A DNA stretch of 9,960 nucleotides from JANNRW01 sp031401815 (lineage in GTDB: Bacteria; Desulfobacterota; Desulfuromonadia; Geobacterales; DSM-12255): NCBI GenBank assembly GCA_031401815.1, contig JANNRW010000003.1, positions 1 to 9,960 on the forward strand, in the 5' to 3' direction. The position numbers and the translations under genes were made by a program. Shown piece after piece: positions 1 to 7,800 of the stretch. The notes beneath the pieces were generated by a model. That model was not told the origin of the DNA, did not search any database, and saw only the letters and a program-made list of their open reading frames with translations. The number at the start of each line of letters is the position of its first letter. Within the stretch, counting starts at the first letter, position 1.

Positions 1-148
1 CAAGGAATACATCCACCGTTCAAAAACAGCCGCACCGTTTCTGGAGACCGGCAAGGATATTGTCGCCGGATGGGGCGGGGTTCCCGATCTGCTGAAACCT
101 GCTGCAGGGCAGAAGCGAACCAAGTCTCCTGCTGTCTCAAAGGATTAA
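1..148 (+). CDS. C-terminal 48 codons of an unidentified protein (possibly CvpA-like)
   Basis: An open frame enters from the left edge in frame 2 and ends at TAA 146-148. The visible residues begin KEYIHRSKTAAPFLETGKDI and run through a WGGVPDLLK segment into a basic, Ser/Lys-rich tail. I do not recognise it with certainty. The pattern of a Ser-containing stretch followed by APFL and an amphipathic helix resembles the end of CvpA (colicin V production) family membrane proteins, but this is a weak guess from a short tail. No membrane segment lies in the visible part. The stop codon is 5 nt from the dnaG start, and its last codons contain the dnaG Shine-Dalgarno, so the two genes are likely co-transcribed and translationally coupled. 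The dnaG frame is also open through this stretch, but it starts properly only at 154. Confidence 0.6.
   Translation, partial: KEYIHRSKTAAPFLETGKDIVAGWGGVPDLLKPAAGQKRTKSPAVSKD
140..144 (+). promoter_or_regulatory. Shine-Dalgarno of dnaG inside the upstream gene
   Basis: AAGGA lies within the last codons of the preceding gene, 9 nt before ATG 154 and 12 nt before ATG 157. It supports 154 as the start and implies translational coupling with the upstream gene. Confidence 0.6.
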
Positions 149-153
149 CACTC

Positions 154-1893
154 ATGATGATCCCGGATGATAAGATCGCTGAAGTTCGGGAGCGTGCCGG
201 GATAGTCGAAGTTATCTCGGATTATATAAGCCTGAAAAAATCAGGCGCGAATTTTCAGGGACTCTGCCCGTTTCACGGGGAGAAGACCCCTTCGTTCAAT
301 GTAAATCCGGGCCGGGGCATATTCCACTGTTTCGGCTGCGGTGTCGGCGGCAACGCCCTGACTTTTGTGATGAAGATGGAGGGGATCTCTTTCCCTGAGG
401 CCGTAAAACTGCTGGCAAAGCGGGTCGGTGTCGAGATCGAGGAGAGAGCCCCGACAACGTCCGAAATCAGGCGGAAAAGCGAGAAAGATGAGCAGCTGAA
501 GATCGTCGCCTATGCTGTGGCATACTACGCACGGCAGCTTGCACAGGGAGCCGAAGGGGCTGCCGCCCGGAAATACCTGGCCGGGCGTGGCGTGGGCGAG
601 GAGATTTTTACCCCGTACCGGCTTGGCTGGGCATCGGAAAAATGGGACGGACTGGCGACTTTTCTCAATCAGAACGGGGTGGCGCTGGAGCAGGTTGAAA
701 AGCTCGGCCTGATCAAGCGGAAAAGCAGCGGCGGGTACTTCGACCTATTCAGGAACAGGCTGCTGTTTACGATTGCTGACCTGCATGGTCAGCCGATCGG
801 TTTCGGCGGCCGGGTGCTTGACAATGCGCTCCCCAAGTACATAAATTCTCCTGAGTCGCCGCTGTATCAGAAGAGCGATGTTCTTTTCGGGATTGACCTG
901 GCAAAACAGTCTATGCGTGAAGAACGCTCCGTTGTGATCGTCGAGGGGTATTTTGACCACCTGGCCCTGTACCGGTCCGGGATACGCAATGTTGTGGCAA
1001 CTTGCGGCACAGCCCTTACGAAAGGTCATTTCCAGCTGATAAAGCGTTACGCCGATAAGGTGTATCTGCTTTTTGACAGCGACAGTGCCGGCAGAAAAGC
1101 TACTCTGCGGGCCATGGAACTGCTTCTCTCCGAGCAGATGCCCTGTTTTGTCATAGAACTCCCGGAAGGGGACGACCCGGACAGCTATCTGGCGAAGCAT
1201 TCAACGCAGCTGTTTTCCGAGTTGATGAAGCACTCCCGGCCGGCACTCGACTACTACCTCCGGGAACTCGTCTCCATTGAGGACACCGGAACCGTTGCCG
1301 GCAAGAAGGCGGTTGCTGACCAGTTCAGGCCTTTTCTGCAAAAGCTGACCGATCCGGTTGAACGGGATCTTTACCTTAAAGAGCTGTCGAGACTTCTGTC
1401 TGTTGATGTCAGGACCTTGGGGCCGGTGCAGCGAATCGCCGGAGCCAGCCATGAAAAGAGTACCTCTCCGCGGATTTCCGCCAACCCGGCCGACTCTCTG
1501 GTGGCGCTCCTTTTCCGATACCCCGAGATAGCCGCGGAGTTCAGGGCTACCGGAACGGAAGTGCTCCTGCCGGCCGCTTTGCGGAAACCAGCGGCACGCA
1601 TCATCGATGCTGCCGCGAAAGGTGAAAAAATCGAGCCTGCTGATATAATAGAGGCGGGGATTTCCGGTTCGAATGCGTTTGCGGCCCTGCTGGTGGACGA
1701 CTGGCATCTTGAAGGCATAGATCCGGTCAAGGCGATGCACGATTACCGTAAGGCCCTTGAGCGTGAAACGCTGAAGATGGCAGATGCCAAAAGTCTCCAG
1801 AGGGAGTTGCTGAACCTCGATTACGACTCTCCACGCTACAAGGAGATTCTTGGTACACTTAATGACTTGCGAAACAGAAAATCGCAATTATGA
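154..1893 (+). CDS. dnaG: DNA primase DnaG
   Basis: The 579-aa primase makes RNA primers at the replication fork in partnership with DnaB helicase. The N-terminal CHC2 zinc-binding domain (about residues 5-100) shows ligands C38, H41, C59 and C62 (CPFH ... CFGC). The central RNA polymerase domain includes a TOPRIM fold with the metal-binding Glu in VEGYFD (E264) and the FDSDSAG motif (D308, D310). The C-terminal third (about 440-579) is poorly conserved and helical, as expected for the DnaB-interacting domain. Length is normal for the family. The frame is open back to the window edge with an ATG at 70, but that extension overlaps the upstream gene and is unlike DnaG. The start MMIPDDKIAEVRERA at 154 has AAGGA (140-144) 9 nt upstream. 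ATG 157 is a possible alternative. rpoD follows after 66 nt with no terminator seen, so the pair is probably one operon. Confidence 0.97.
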   Translation: MMIPDDKIAEVRERAGIVEVISDYISLKKSGANFQGLCPFHGEKTPSFNVNPGRGIFHCFGCGVGGNALTFVMKMEGISFPEAVKLLAKRVGVEIEERAPTTSEIRRKSEKDEQLKIVAYAVAYYARQLAQGAEGAAARKYLAGRGVGEEIFTPYRLGWASEKWDGLATFLNQNGVALEQVEKLGLIKRKSSGGYFDLFRNRLLFTIADLHGQPIGFGGRVLDNALPKYINSPESPLYQKSDVLFGIDLAKQSMREERSVVIVEGYFDHLALYRSGIRNVVATCGTALTKGHFQLIKRYADKVYLLFDSDSAGRKATLRAMELLLSEQMPCFVIELPEGDDPDSYLAKHSTQLFSELMKHSRPALDYYLRELVSIEDTGTVAGKKAVADQFRPFLQKLTDPVERDLYLKELSRLLSVDVRTLGPVQRIAGASHEKSTSPRISANPADSLVALLFRYPEIAAEFRATGTEVLLPAALRKPAARIIDAAAKGEKIEPADIIEAGISGSNAFAALLVDDWHLEGIDPVKAMHDYRKALERETLKMADAKSLQRELLNLDYDSPRYKEILGTLNDLRNRKSQL

Positions 1894-1959
1894 TATTAGA
1901 ATCGGTCACACAGGCTGTAATGATTGAATCAATCCATCCGCCTTTATAAGGGGAGTTTC

Positions 1960-3720
1960 ATGGCAAAAAAGAGCATTGAAGAAGTAAAGCAGCTGATAGA
2001 CATGGGCAAGGAAAAGGGTTTTTTGACCTATGAAGAGGTGAATGACCTCCTCCCCCCTGATATCGTCTCTTCTGAACAGATTGATGATGTGATGAGCATG
2101 TTCGGTGAGATGGAGATAGAAATTGTCGATTCTGTCCAGAAGGTGAAAATCCCAAAGGTCAAGCTTGATCTCGAAGATGATGAGGAGAGCGAAGGGGAGC
2201 AGGAGGAGCAGGAGTTCGAACCAGGTGCGCTGGGCAGAACAAGCGATCCGGTACGGATGTATCTTCGTGAAATGGGCTCAGTCTCTCTGCTTACCCGTGA
2301 AGGCGAGGTTGAAATTGCCAAGCGGATTGAAGAGGGGGAGCGGGATGTAGCCGGGGTGATTCTGAATACGCCTATTACCTTGAAAGAGATGGTTTCGCTG
2401 GGGGATCGTCTTCGCAAGTTCCAGATAAGCGGCTCTGAAATCAGCAAGGAGGTTGAGGAGGAAGAGCTGGAGGAAGATGAAGAAGATCATCAACGAAACA
2501 GACTCCTGGAAATCATGGAGGAGATCAGGAGTATTGATATACGGATGGATGCAATTCTGATTGAACTTGATTCAGCCATGTTGAGTGAAGATGATCGAGA
2601 GCGGCTGGTTACAGCAAAAAATGAGCTCAAGGCTCGCCTGGCTGAACTGGTTAAAGCGCTGCGTCTGAAAGATCGTCATGTTGAAAAGATCTCCTTGCGG
2701 CTAAAGGAGCTCTCCGGAAAAGTTGACCGGATTATGCGGGAAGCCATGGAGCTGGAAAAAGAGGCGGGGTGCAAACCTGAGCTCTTTGTATCACTTCTGG
2801 CCGATTCAGGTGGGCAGGTAATTGACAGTGAAACCACTATTGCCTCTTTGAACTGTTCCCAGGAAGATGCTCTGAAGTTTGAAAAAAAACTTGTTGCGCT
2901 GGATAAAAAACTCAAAAAAGTCGAGGAAGAGTCCGGGTTCAGAGCATGTGAGCTTTCACAGGCTCTTGTGGCAGTAGACCAGGGAGAGCGCAAGGCAAAG
3001 CAGGCCAAATCCGAGCTGGTTGAGGCAAATCTTCGCCTGGTAGTTTCAATAGCAAAAAAATATACGAATCGCGGGCTACAGTTTCTGGATCTGATACAAG
3101 AGGGGAATATCGGCCTGATGAAGGCTGTGGACAAGTTTGAGTACCAGCGTGGCTACAAATTTTCAACATATGCCACCTGGTGGATACGGCAGGCAATTAC
3201 CCGCGCAATTGCGGATCAGGCAAGAACAATCCGGATTCCGGTTCATATGATCGAGACAATAAACAAGCTGATTCGAACCAGCAGGCAGCTTGTGCAGGAG
3301 ATTGGACGGGAACCCTCACCGGAAGAGATTGCCGACCGAATGCAGCTCCCCCTTGACAAGGTTCGAAAAGTTCTGAAAATAGCCAAGGAGCCGATCTCTC
3401 TGGAGACTCCGATAGGCGAAGAGGAAGATTCTCATCTTGGAGATTTCATCGAAGACAAGGGGGTAGTCTCTCCTCTTGAAGCGGTCATAAAGGCAAACCT
3501 TTCGGAGCAGACCGCAAGAGTGCTTTCTACACTTACGCCACGCGAGGAAAAGGTTTTGCGGATGAGATTCGGTATTGGTGAAAAAAGCGATCACACCCTT
3601 GAGGAGGTCGGTCAGGACTTCGAAGTTACCAGGGAGAGGATTCGTCAGATAGAGGCCAAGGCGCTGCGAAAACTTCGCCACCCCAGTCGAGCCAAAAAGC
3701 TGAAAAGCTTTGTAGAGTAA
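1960..3720 (+). CDS. rpoD: Primary sigma factor RpoD (sigma-70)
   Basis: The 586-aa housekeeping sigma factor directs RNA polymerase to -10/-35 promoters. Region 1.1 is residues 1-80. Region 1.2 starts at DPVRMYLREMG (D96). A long charged non-conserved region (about 130-345) carries an acidic run, E164-D176, in which 11 of 13 residues are Asp or Glu, followed by coiled-coil-like helices. Region 2 (about 349-425) contains NLRLVVSIAKKY, the core-binding DLIQEGNIGLMKAVDKFEY and the promoter-melting YKFSTYATWWIRQAITRA. Region 3 spans about 430-510. Region 4 (about 522-575) has the helix-turn-helix TLEEVGQDFEVTRERIRQIE. The presence of 1.1 and the long insert marks a group 1 sigma. An in-frame TTG at 1924 would add 12 residues, but MAKKSIEEVKQLI at 1960 is preceded by AAGGGGAG (1948-1955) and fits the family. 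It lies downstream of dnaG and ends just before a hairpin terminator. Confidence 0.97.
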   Translation: MAKKSIEEVKQLIDMGKEKGFLTYEEVNDLLPPDIVSSEQIDDVMSMFGEMEIEIVDSVQKVKIPKVKLDLEDDEESEGEQEEQEFEPGALGRTSDPVRMYLREMGSVSLLTREGEVEIAKRIEEGERDVAGVILNTPITLKEMVSLGDRLRKFQISGSEISKEVEEEELEEDEEDHQRNRLLEIMEEIRSIDIRMDAILIELDSAMLSEDDRERLVTAKNELKARLAELVKALRLKDRHVEKISLRLKELSGKVDRIMREAMELEKEAGCKPELFVSLLADSGGQVIDSETTIASLNCSQEDALKFEKKLVALDKKLKKVEEESGFRACELSQALVAVDQGERKAKQAKSELVEANLRLVVSIAKKYTNRGLQFLDLIQEGNIGLMKAVDKFEYQRGYKFSTYATWWIRQAITRAIADQARTIRIPVHMIETINKLIRTSRQLVQEIGREPSPEEIADRMQLPLDKVRKVLKIAKEPISLETPIGEEEDSHLGDFIEDKGVVSPLEAVIKANLSEQTARVLSTLTPREEKVLRMRFGIGEKSDHTLEEVGQDFEVTRERIRQIEAKALRKLRHPSRAKKLKSFVE

Positions 3721-3730
3721 CTTTGTAGAG
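3708..3730 (+). repeat. 10-bp direct repeat straddling the rpoD stop codon
   Basis: CTTTGTAGAG occurs at 3708-3717 and again at 3721-3730, separated only by the TAA stop. This gives a 13-nt period. The first copy encodes the last rpoD residues, and the second copy leads directly into the 5' arm of the downstream hairpin. It is most simply a slippage duplication. Confidence 0.8.
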
Positions 3731-3762
3731 AAGCCGTGGCGATATCTGTTGCGGCTTCTTTT
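3729..3762 (+). terminator. Probable intrinsic terminator after rpoD
   Basis: AGAAGCCG (3729-3736) pairs perfectly with CGGCTTCT (3752-3759) around a 15-nt loop. The last bases of the 3' arm run into TTTT (3759-3762). The T-run is short, so termination may be partial. The hairpin ends 2-3 nt before the Shine-Dalgarno of the next gene (3765-3771), so it could also act as an attenuator or limit readthrough from dnaG-rpoD. Confidence 0.65.
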
Positions 3763-3774
3763 CTGGAGGGGATT

Positions 3775-4647
3775 ATGGAGCCGGTCAAAGAGAGATTGAA
3801 ACTTGGCGAAATACTTATCCAGCAGAACATACTTACCCCTGTTCTGGTCAACAGAATAATCCAGATTTCCGGCTCTACTCACCGCAGATTCGGCCAGACG
3901 CTGGAAGATATGGGGCTCCTTACCGGAGAAGAGCTGGCGCAGGCACTGGCGTTTCAGTTCGGCTACAAAATTATCGCAGATATAGCATCCCTGACAATTT
4001 CGGCAGAGACACTCGGGTTTGTCTCTGCCGAAGAAGCAGTTGAGAGCCGGATCTTCCCTCTTCAGTCTAAAGAGGGGAAGCTTGCCCTTGCAATGGCTGA
4101 CCCTACAAATTCCGACCTGATAAGCACTCTTTCAACTCGGCTGAACCACAAAATCATACCTTTTATTTCAACCACCAGAGAGATAATGAAAGCGGTTGCC
4201 AGGCATTATCTCGGCATAACCCTGGAACAGATGAGAAACTCAATCCTGCTTGTTGATACTGACAATAAGGAGCGGGAGGCTCTTGCCTCTTCTCTGCGGG
4301 CAGAGGGTTATCATGCTGTTGAAGCGGTGGATCCGGAAGATGGTTTCAGGCAGGCGCTGCTACAGCTCCCCAGCCTCATTATTACTGCCAAGGACATGCC
4401 CTTCTCAGACGGGTTTGCTTTTTTCACAACACTTAGAGGTGTTCCGGAGACAAGCAGAATTCCGGTTATTCTCCTTTCACATCGTGCAACGCCGGAAGAA
4501 GAGGCAATGGCCTTCAAGAGAGGTTTCTTTGACTATATACCGACCCCGGTCAGAGACATTACACTTTACTCCCGTGTCAACAGGGCGCTAGCAGCAGGCA
4601 GATCATACACTCCCCATCGCCGGGATGGGATTGAATTTGATCTGTAA
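3775..4647 (+). CDS. MshEN-like (GspE N-terminal) domain fused to a degenerate receiver domain
   Basis: This is a 290-aa cytoplasmic protein with no ATPase domain. Residues 1-150 resemble the N-terminal domain of type II secretion/type IV pilus ATPases (T2SSE_N/MshEN). Two 24-residue blocks (9-32 and 38-61) are separated by 5 residues. The second block (RFGQTLEDMGLLTGEELAQ onward, ending at Q61) fits the c-di-GMP-binding pattern with R38, G40, L43, G47, L54, L58 and Q61. The first block is weaker, starting KLG and ending in Ser rather than Gln. Residues 156-275 form a CheY-like receiver starting ILLVDTDN. The phosphoacceptor position in IITAKDMPFSDGF is A205 instead of Asp, the second acidic-pocket residue is T162, and the conserved Lys is T257 (DYIPTPV). 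It is therefore likely a phosphorylation-independent pseudo-receiver. ATG 3775 is preceded by GGAGGGG (3765-3771). A GTG at 3736 in the same frame lies inside the terminator hairpin and is rejected. Signal-dependent protein interaction is an inference. Confidence 0.85.
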   Translation: MEPVKERLKLGEILIQQNILTPVLVNRIIQISGSTHRRFGQTLEDMGLLTGEELAQALAFQFGYKIIADIASLTISAETLGFVSAEEAVESRIFPLQSKEGKLALAMADPTNSDLISTLSTRLNHKIIPFISTTREIMKAVARHYLGITLEQMRNSILLVDTDNKEREALASSLRAEGYHAVEAVDPEDGFRQALLQLPSLIITAKDMPFSDGFAFFTTLRGVPETSRIPVILLSHRATPEEEAMAFKRGFFDYIPTPVRDITLYSRVNRALAAGRSYTPHRRDGIEFDL

Positions 4648-4823
4648 TGCAAAGCAGCGCTGTCATCTTGAAGATCCTCTTGCAAACTTGTTTACAGCTT
4701 CTCTGTTTATTGGTAATTTATTCGCGTAATGGAGCATATGAACAGATTTTTTGAACTTTTGCGCCCGTCATGTTCCAGAGTTGATGTCATTCAATAATTT
4801 CCCTCTATCAGGGGAGGATACCG
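4648..4823 (+). promoter_or_regulatory. Intergenic leader with a candidate promoter
   Basis: This 176-nt gap probably holds the promoter of the large exported protein. A candidate has -35 TTTACA (4691-4696), a 17-nt spacer and -10 TAATTT (4714-4719). The -35 is good, but the -10 matches consensus at only 3 of 6 positions. No terminator with a T-run is seen after 4647, so readthrough from upstream is possible. The Shine-Dalgarno GGGGAGG (4811-4817) lies 6 nt before ATG 4824. Confidence 0.3.
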
Positions 4824-7800
4824 ATGAGCAGAGCAGCTGTTTTGATTGTTTTACTGTTTTCCCTCTCAGCTACGGCTCACGCAGCCTATCAGGTTAAATT
4901 TGTAGCCGAAGTGGCAATAGAGAAGCCTGTCCATGTCGCCCCGGATCAAAACGGCAACCTCTATGTGACTACAAGAGAGGGAACTGTCTCTGTCCATACG
5001 CCTGATGGCAAGAACCTTCTTAAAATCCAGGGGAAAGCTCCGGATGGAGATCCATTGCTGAAAAAGCCTTCCGGGATTGCTGTTTATGGCGAAAATATTT
5101 ATGTCTGCGATACTTCACTTGACAAGGTTCTGATTTTTTCAAGAAACGGGGCCTACCGGGAGAGCTTTGGAACAGGAGGTAGCGGCACCAAGGAGCTGAG
5201 TAATCCTGACGGGATATTTGTCTACCAGGGGATTATTTACGTAGCTGATAACGGTAATGACCGGATCCAGGTCTTTGGACCAAATGGTGTATTCCTTCAG
5301 TCTATCGGCACCTCCGGAAGTGAAGAGTCCTTGCTGAAAAGCCCTACATCTGTTGCAGTTGACAGCAGGGGAAATGTCTATGCAATTGACAGCAAGAGCC
5401 GTCAGGTGAAGATTTACCGGCAAAACGGTGCCTATGCAGGCAAGATTAGCGGCCCGGTCAAGCCATACTCTCTTGCAATGGCGGATGACGGTATTTTTGT
5501 TACAGATATTGAGAATTACAATATTACCAAATACAGCTTCAAAGGTGAAAAACTGTTTTCGTTTGGGACGCTGGGAGCCGGGAGAGTACAGTTCAAGGAG
5601 ATATGGGGGATAGCCGCCGACAGTTTTGGAAAGGTATATGCTGTTGATCGGGAGAAAAAGACAGTCCAGATTATTGCCACAGACAAGGCGGGAAAAAGTG
5701 ATCTCCCTTTCAGTGTTGCGCCACCGACATCTGTCAGATGGGTAAAGGACTATCGTCTGGCGGTCAAAAAGATCACCTGGGACAAGGTTTACAACAGGCT
5801 GTATGCAATCGATCCGGAAAATAACAGCATTGTTATCATGCGTGAAGGGCAGGTGGAGAAATCGATCAAGCTTGCTGACAGGAATCCGGTTTCAGTAGCA
5901 GTCGATTCGCAGGGCTCACCCTGGATCATTGACAGGGAGGAGAGTCAGCTTCTGAAACTCGATGCCGAGGGCAAAATTGTTCTGAAGGTCGGCTCATCCG
6001 GGAGCAGGGAGGGGTATTTCTCGAAGCCCGGCGACCTGCTGATAGGCAAGGATGATCTGATTTATGTGGTTGACACAAATAATGACCGCATTCAGGTGTT
6101 CAATGCCGACGGTGTGTTCATGAATGCTTTTACGGCAGGGGCAAGGCAACTCCCGCTGGAGAGTCCGGTAGCTATCGATCAGGATCGCAAGGGGAATCTC
6201 TATGTTCTGCTTGATTCCAGAAATTCGGTAGTTGTAATAGCTCCCAATGGCCAGGTCATAAAAGAGTTTGGCGGGAAGCTGCCAGGGCAGGGGGGGCTGG
6301 AGTCTCCGGTAAGCCTTGCTCTTTCGGGCAATGAACTGATGGTTCTTGATGCAGGGACTAAAAGCGTCAAGGTTTTTACCCTGCAGGGGGAGTTCAGTCG
6401 TGAGTTCGGCGCAAAGGGGGTTGGCAAGGGGGACTTCAAGAGACCTGCTTCCATCACAATTCTGGACGACTCCAGATTTCTCGTGTCTGATCCAGAGAAC
6501 AAGCGTATTCAGGAGCTGTTAACAGTATATACTCCACATGCACCGGAAGGGATTAAAACAACTGAAGGGATGAGATCTGTTGAGCTTGAATGGAAAGCAA
6601 CGGATGAGTCGAATGTTACCTCTTTCAGGGTTTTCAGGTCGCAGGAGAGTGAGCCTGAATACAAGGAGGTTGCAACTACAAAATCGAACAGCTTCCGTGA
6701 CACTAATGTCCTGCCGGATATACAGTACTCATACAGGGTAAGCGCAGTTGTAAAAGGCGGAAATGAAAATATTTCCATTGATTCTGCTGTTGCGGTGCCA
6801 CAGAAGTTTACCCCTCCCCCTCCGAAAAGACTGGAGGCAAAGAGTCAGGAGTGGTCAGTTGATCTTGCCTGGCAGCCGGACATGCAGAGCTATATTGACC
6901 GTTATGCCGTCTATCGGGGGAACCAGAACAAGGAGCTCCCCCCTGTTCTGCTTGTCCAGACAAAGGAGCCTTTCTTTACTGAGGGGGGGCTGGAATCTGA
7001 CACACGATATACCTATTTGGTAAGTGCCATAAGCATTGACGGTGTTGAAAGCGAGAAAGTGGCTGTTGAAACAAGCACCATCATAGCGACCAAACCGCCG
7101 CTTGAGATTGATATCATGGAGATGCAGGACATTTTTTCAAATACATACAAGATTTATGAAAATGAAGGTATCGGCAAGGTTCGCCTTACAAACAATACAC
7201 GCAACGCGATTGTCACCCTTAAGCTTGCCTTTACCATCAAGGAGTACATGGATTTCCCCACAGAAATTGAGGTAAAGAATCTCCCTCCAGGACAAAATAC
7301 CGAAGTTGTTCTGAAAGCGGTCTTTAACAACAGGATTCTGGAAGTAACAGAGGATACTCCGGTACAGACCGAGCTCAAGGCTACATATTTCGAAAACCAG
7401 AAACAGCGCAGCTTTTCAAAGAACAACACCATCAACCTTTATGAAAAACACCGTATGATGTGGATCAACAAGGACAGGGTAGCCTCTTTTGTGACATCCA
7501 AGGATCCGGTGATACTTGAATTTACCCGCTCGATAGTGACCCAGTATTCAGAGATAGGCTCCCCTCTGGTCTATGCGGCAGCAGTTTATGACTACCTCGG
7601 CTATCTGGGGATGACTTATCTTCAGCATCCAAGTAACCCTTATCAGATCGTAGAAGGGAAGACCAACTTTGTAGATTATGTTCAATATCCCAGAGAGACC
7701 CTGAAAAGAAACTCAGGGGTATGCACTGACCTTGTTGTATTCTTCTCATCTGTTCTGGAAGGGTTAGGTATACGTACCATGCTGCTTGGAACTCCGGATC

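Noticed and set aside
70..153. N-terminal extension of DnaG from ATG 70
   Set aside because: It overlaps the upstream gene in another frame, is Cys/Arg-rich and unlike DnaG, and the canonical start with a Shine-Dalgarno is at 154.
745..1887. Two long minus-strand open frames inside dnaG
   Set aside because: They lie wholly opposite a confident gene, have no recognisable domain, and arise from its codon use.
1924..1959. TTG start giving 12 extra residues on RpoD
   Set aside because: The ATG at 1960 has a strong Shine-Dalgarno (1948-1955) and matches the family N-terminus.
3353..3381. TTGACA inside rpoD as an internal promoter
   Set aside because: At 17-nt spacing the -10 position reads AAAATA, only 2 of 6 consensus bases, so a promoter is unsupported.
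3736..3774. GTG start for the pseudo-receiver protein
   Set aside because: The extension is encoded by the terminator hairpin and lacks a ribosome site, while ATG 3775 has GGAGGGG upstream.
4729..4797. 22-codon ORF (MEHMNRFFELL start) before the large exported protein
   Set aside because: It has no convincing Shine-Dalgarno and no conservation evidence, and is short enough to arise by chance. A leader peptide cannot be excluded.
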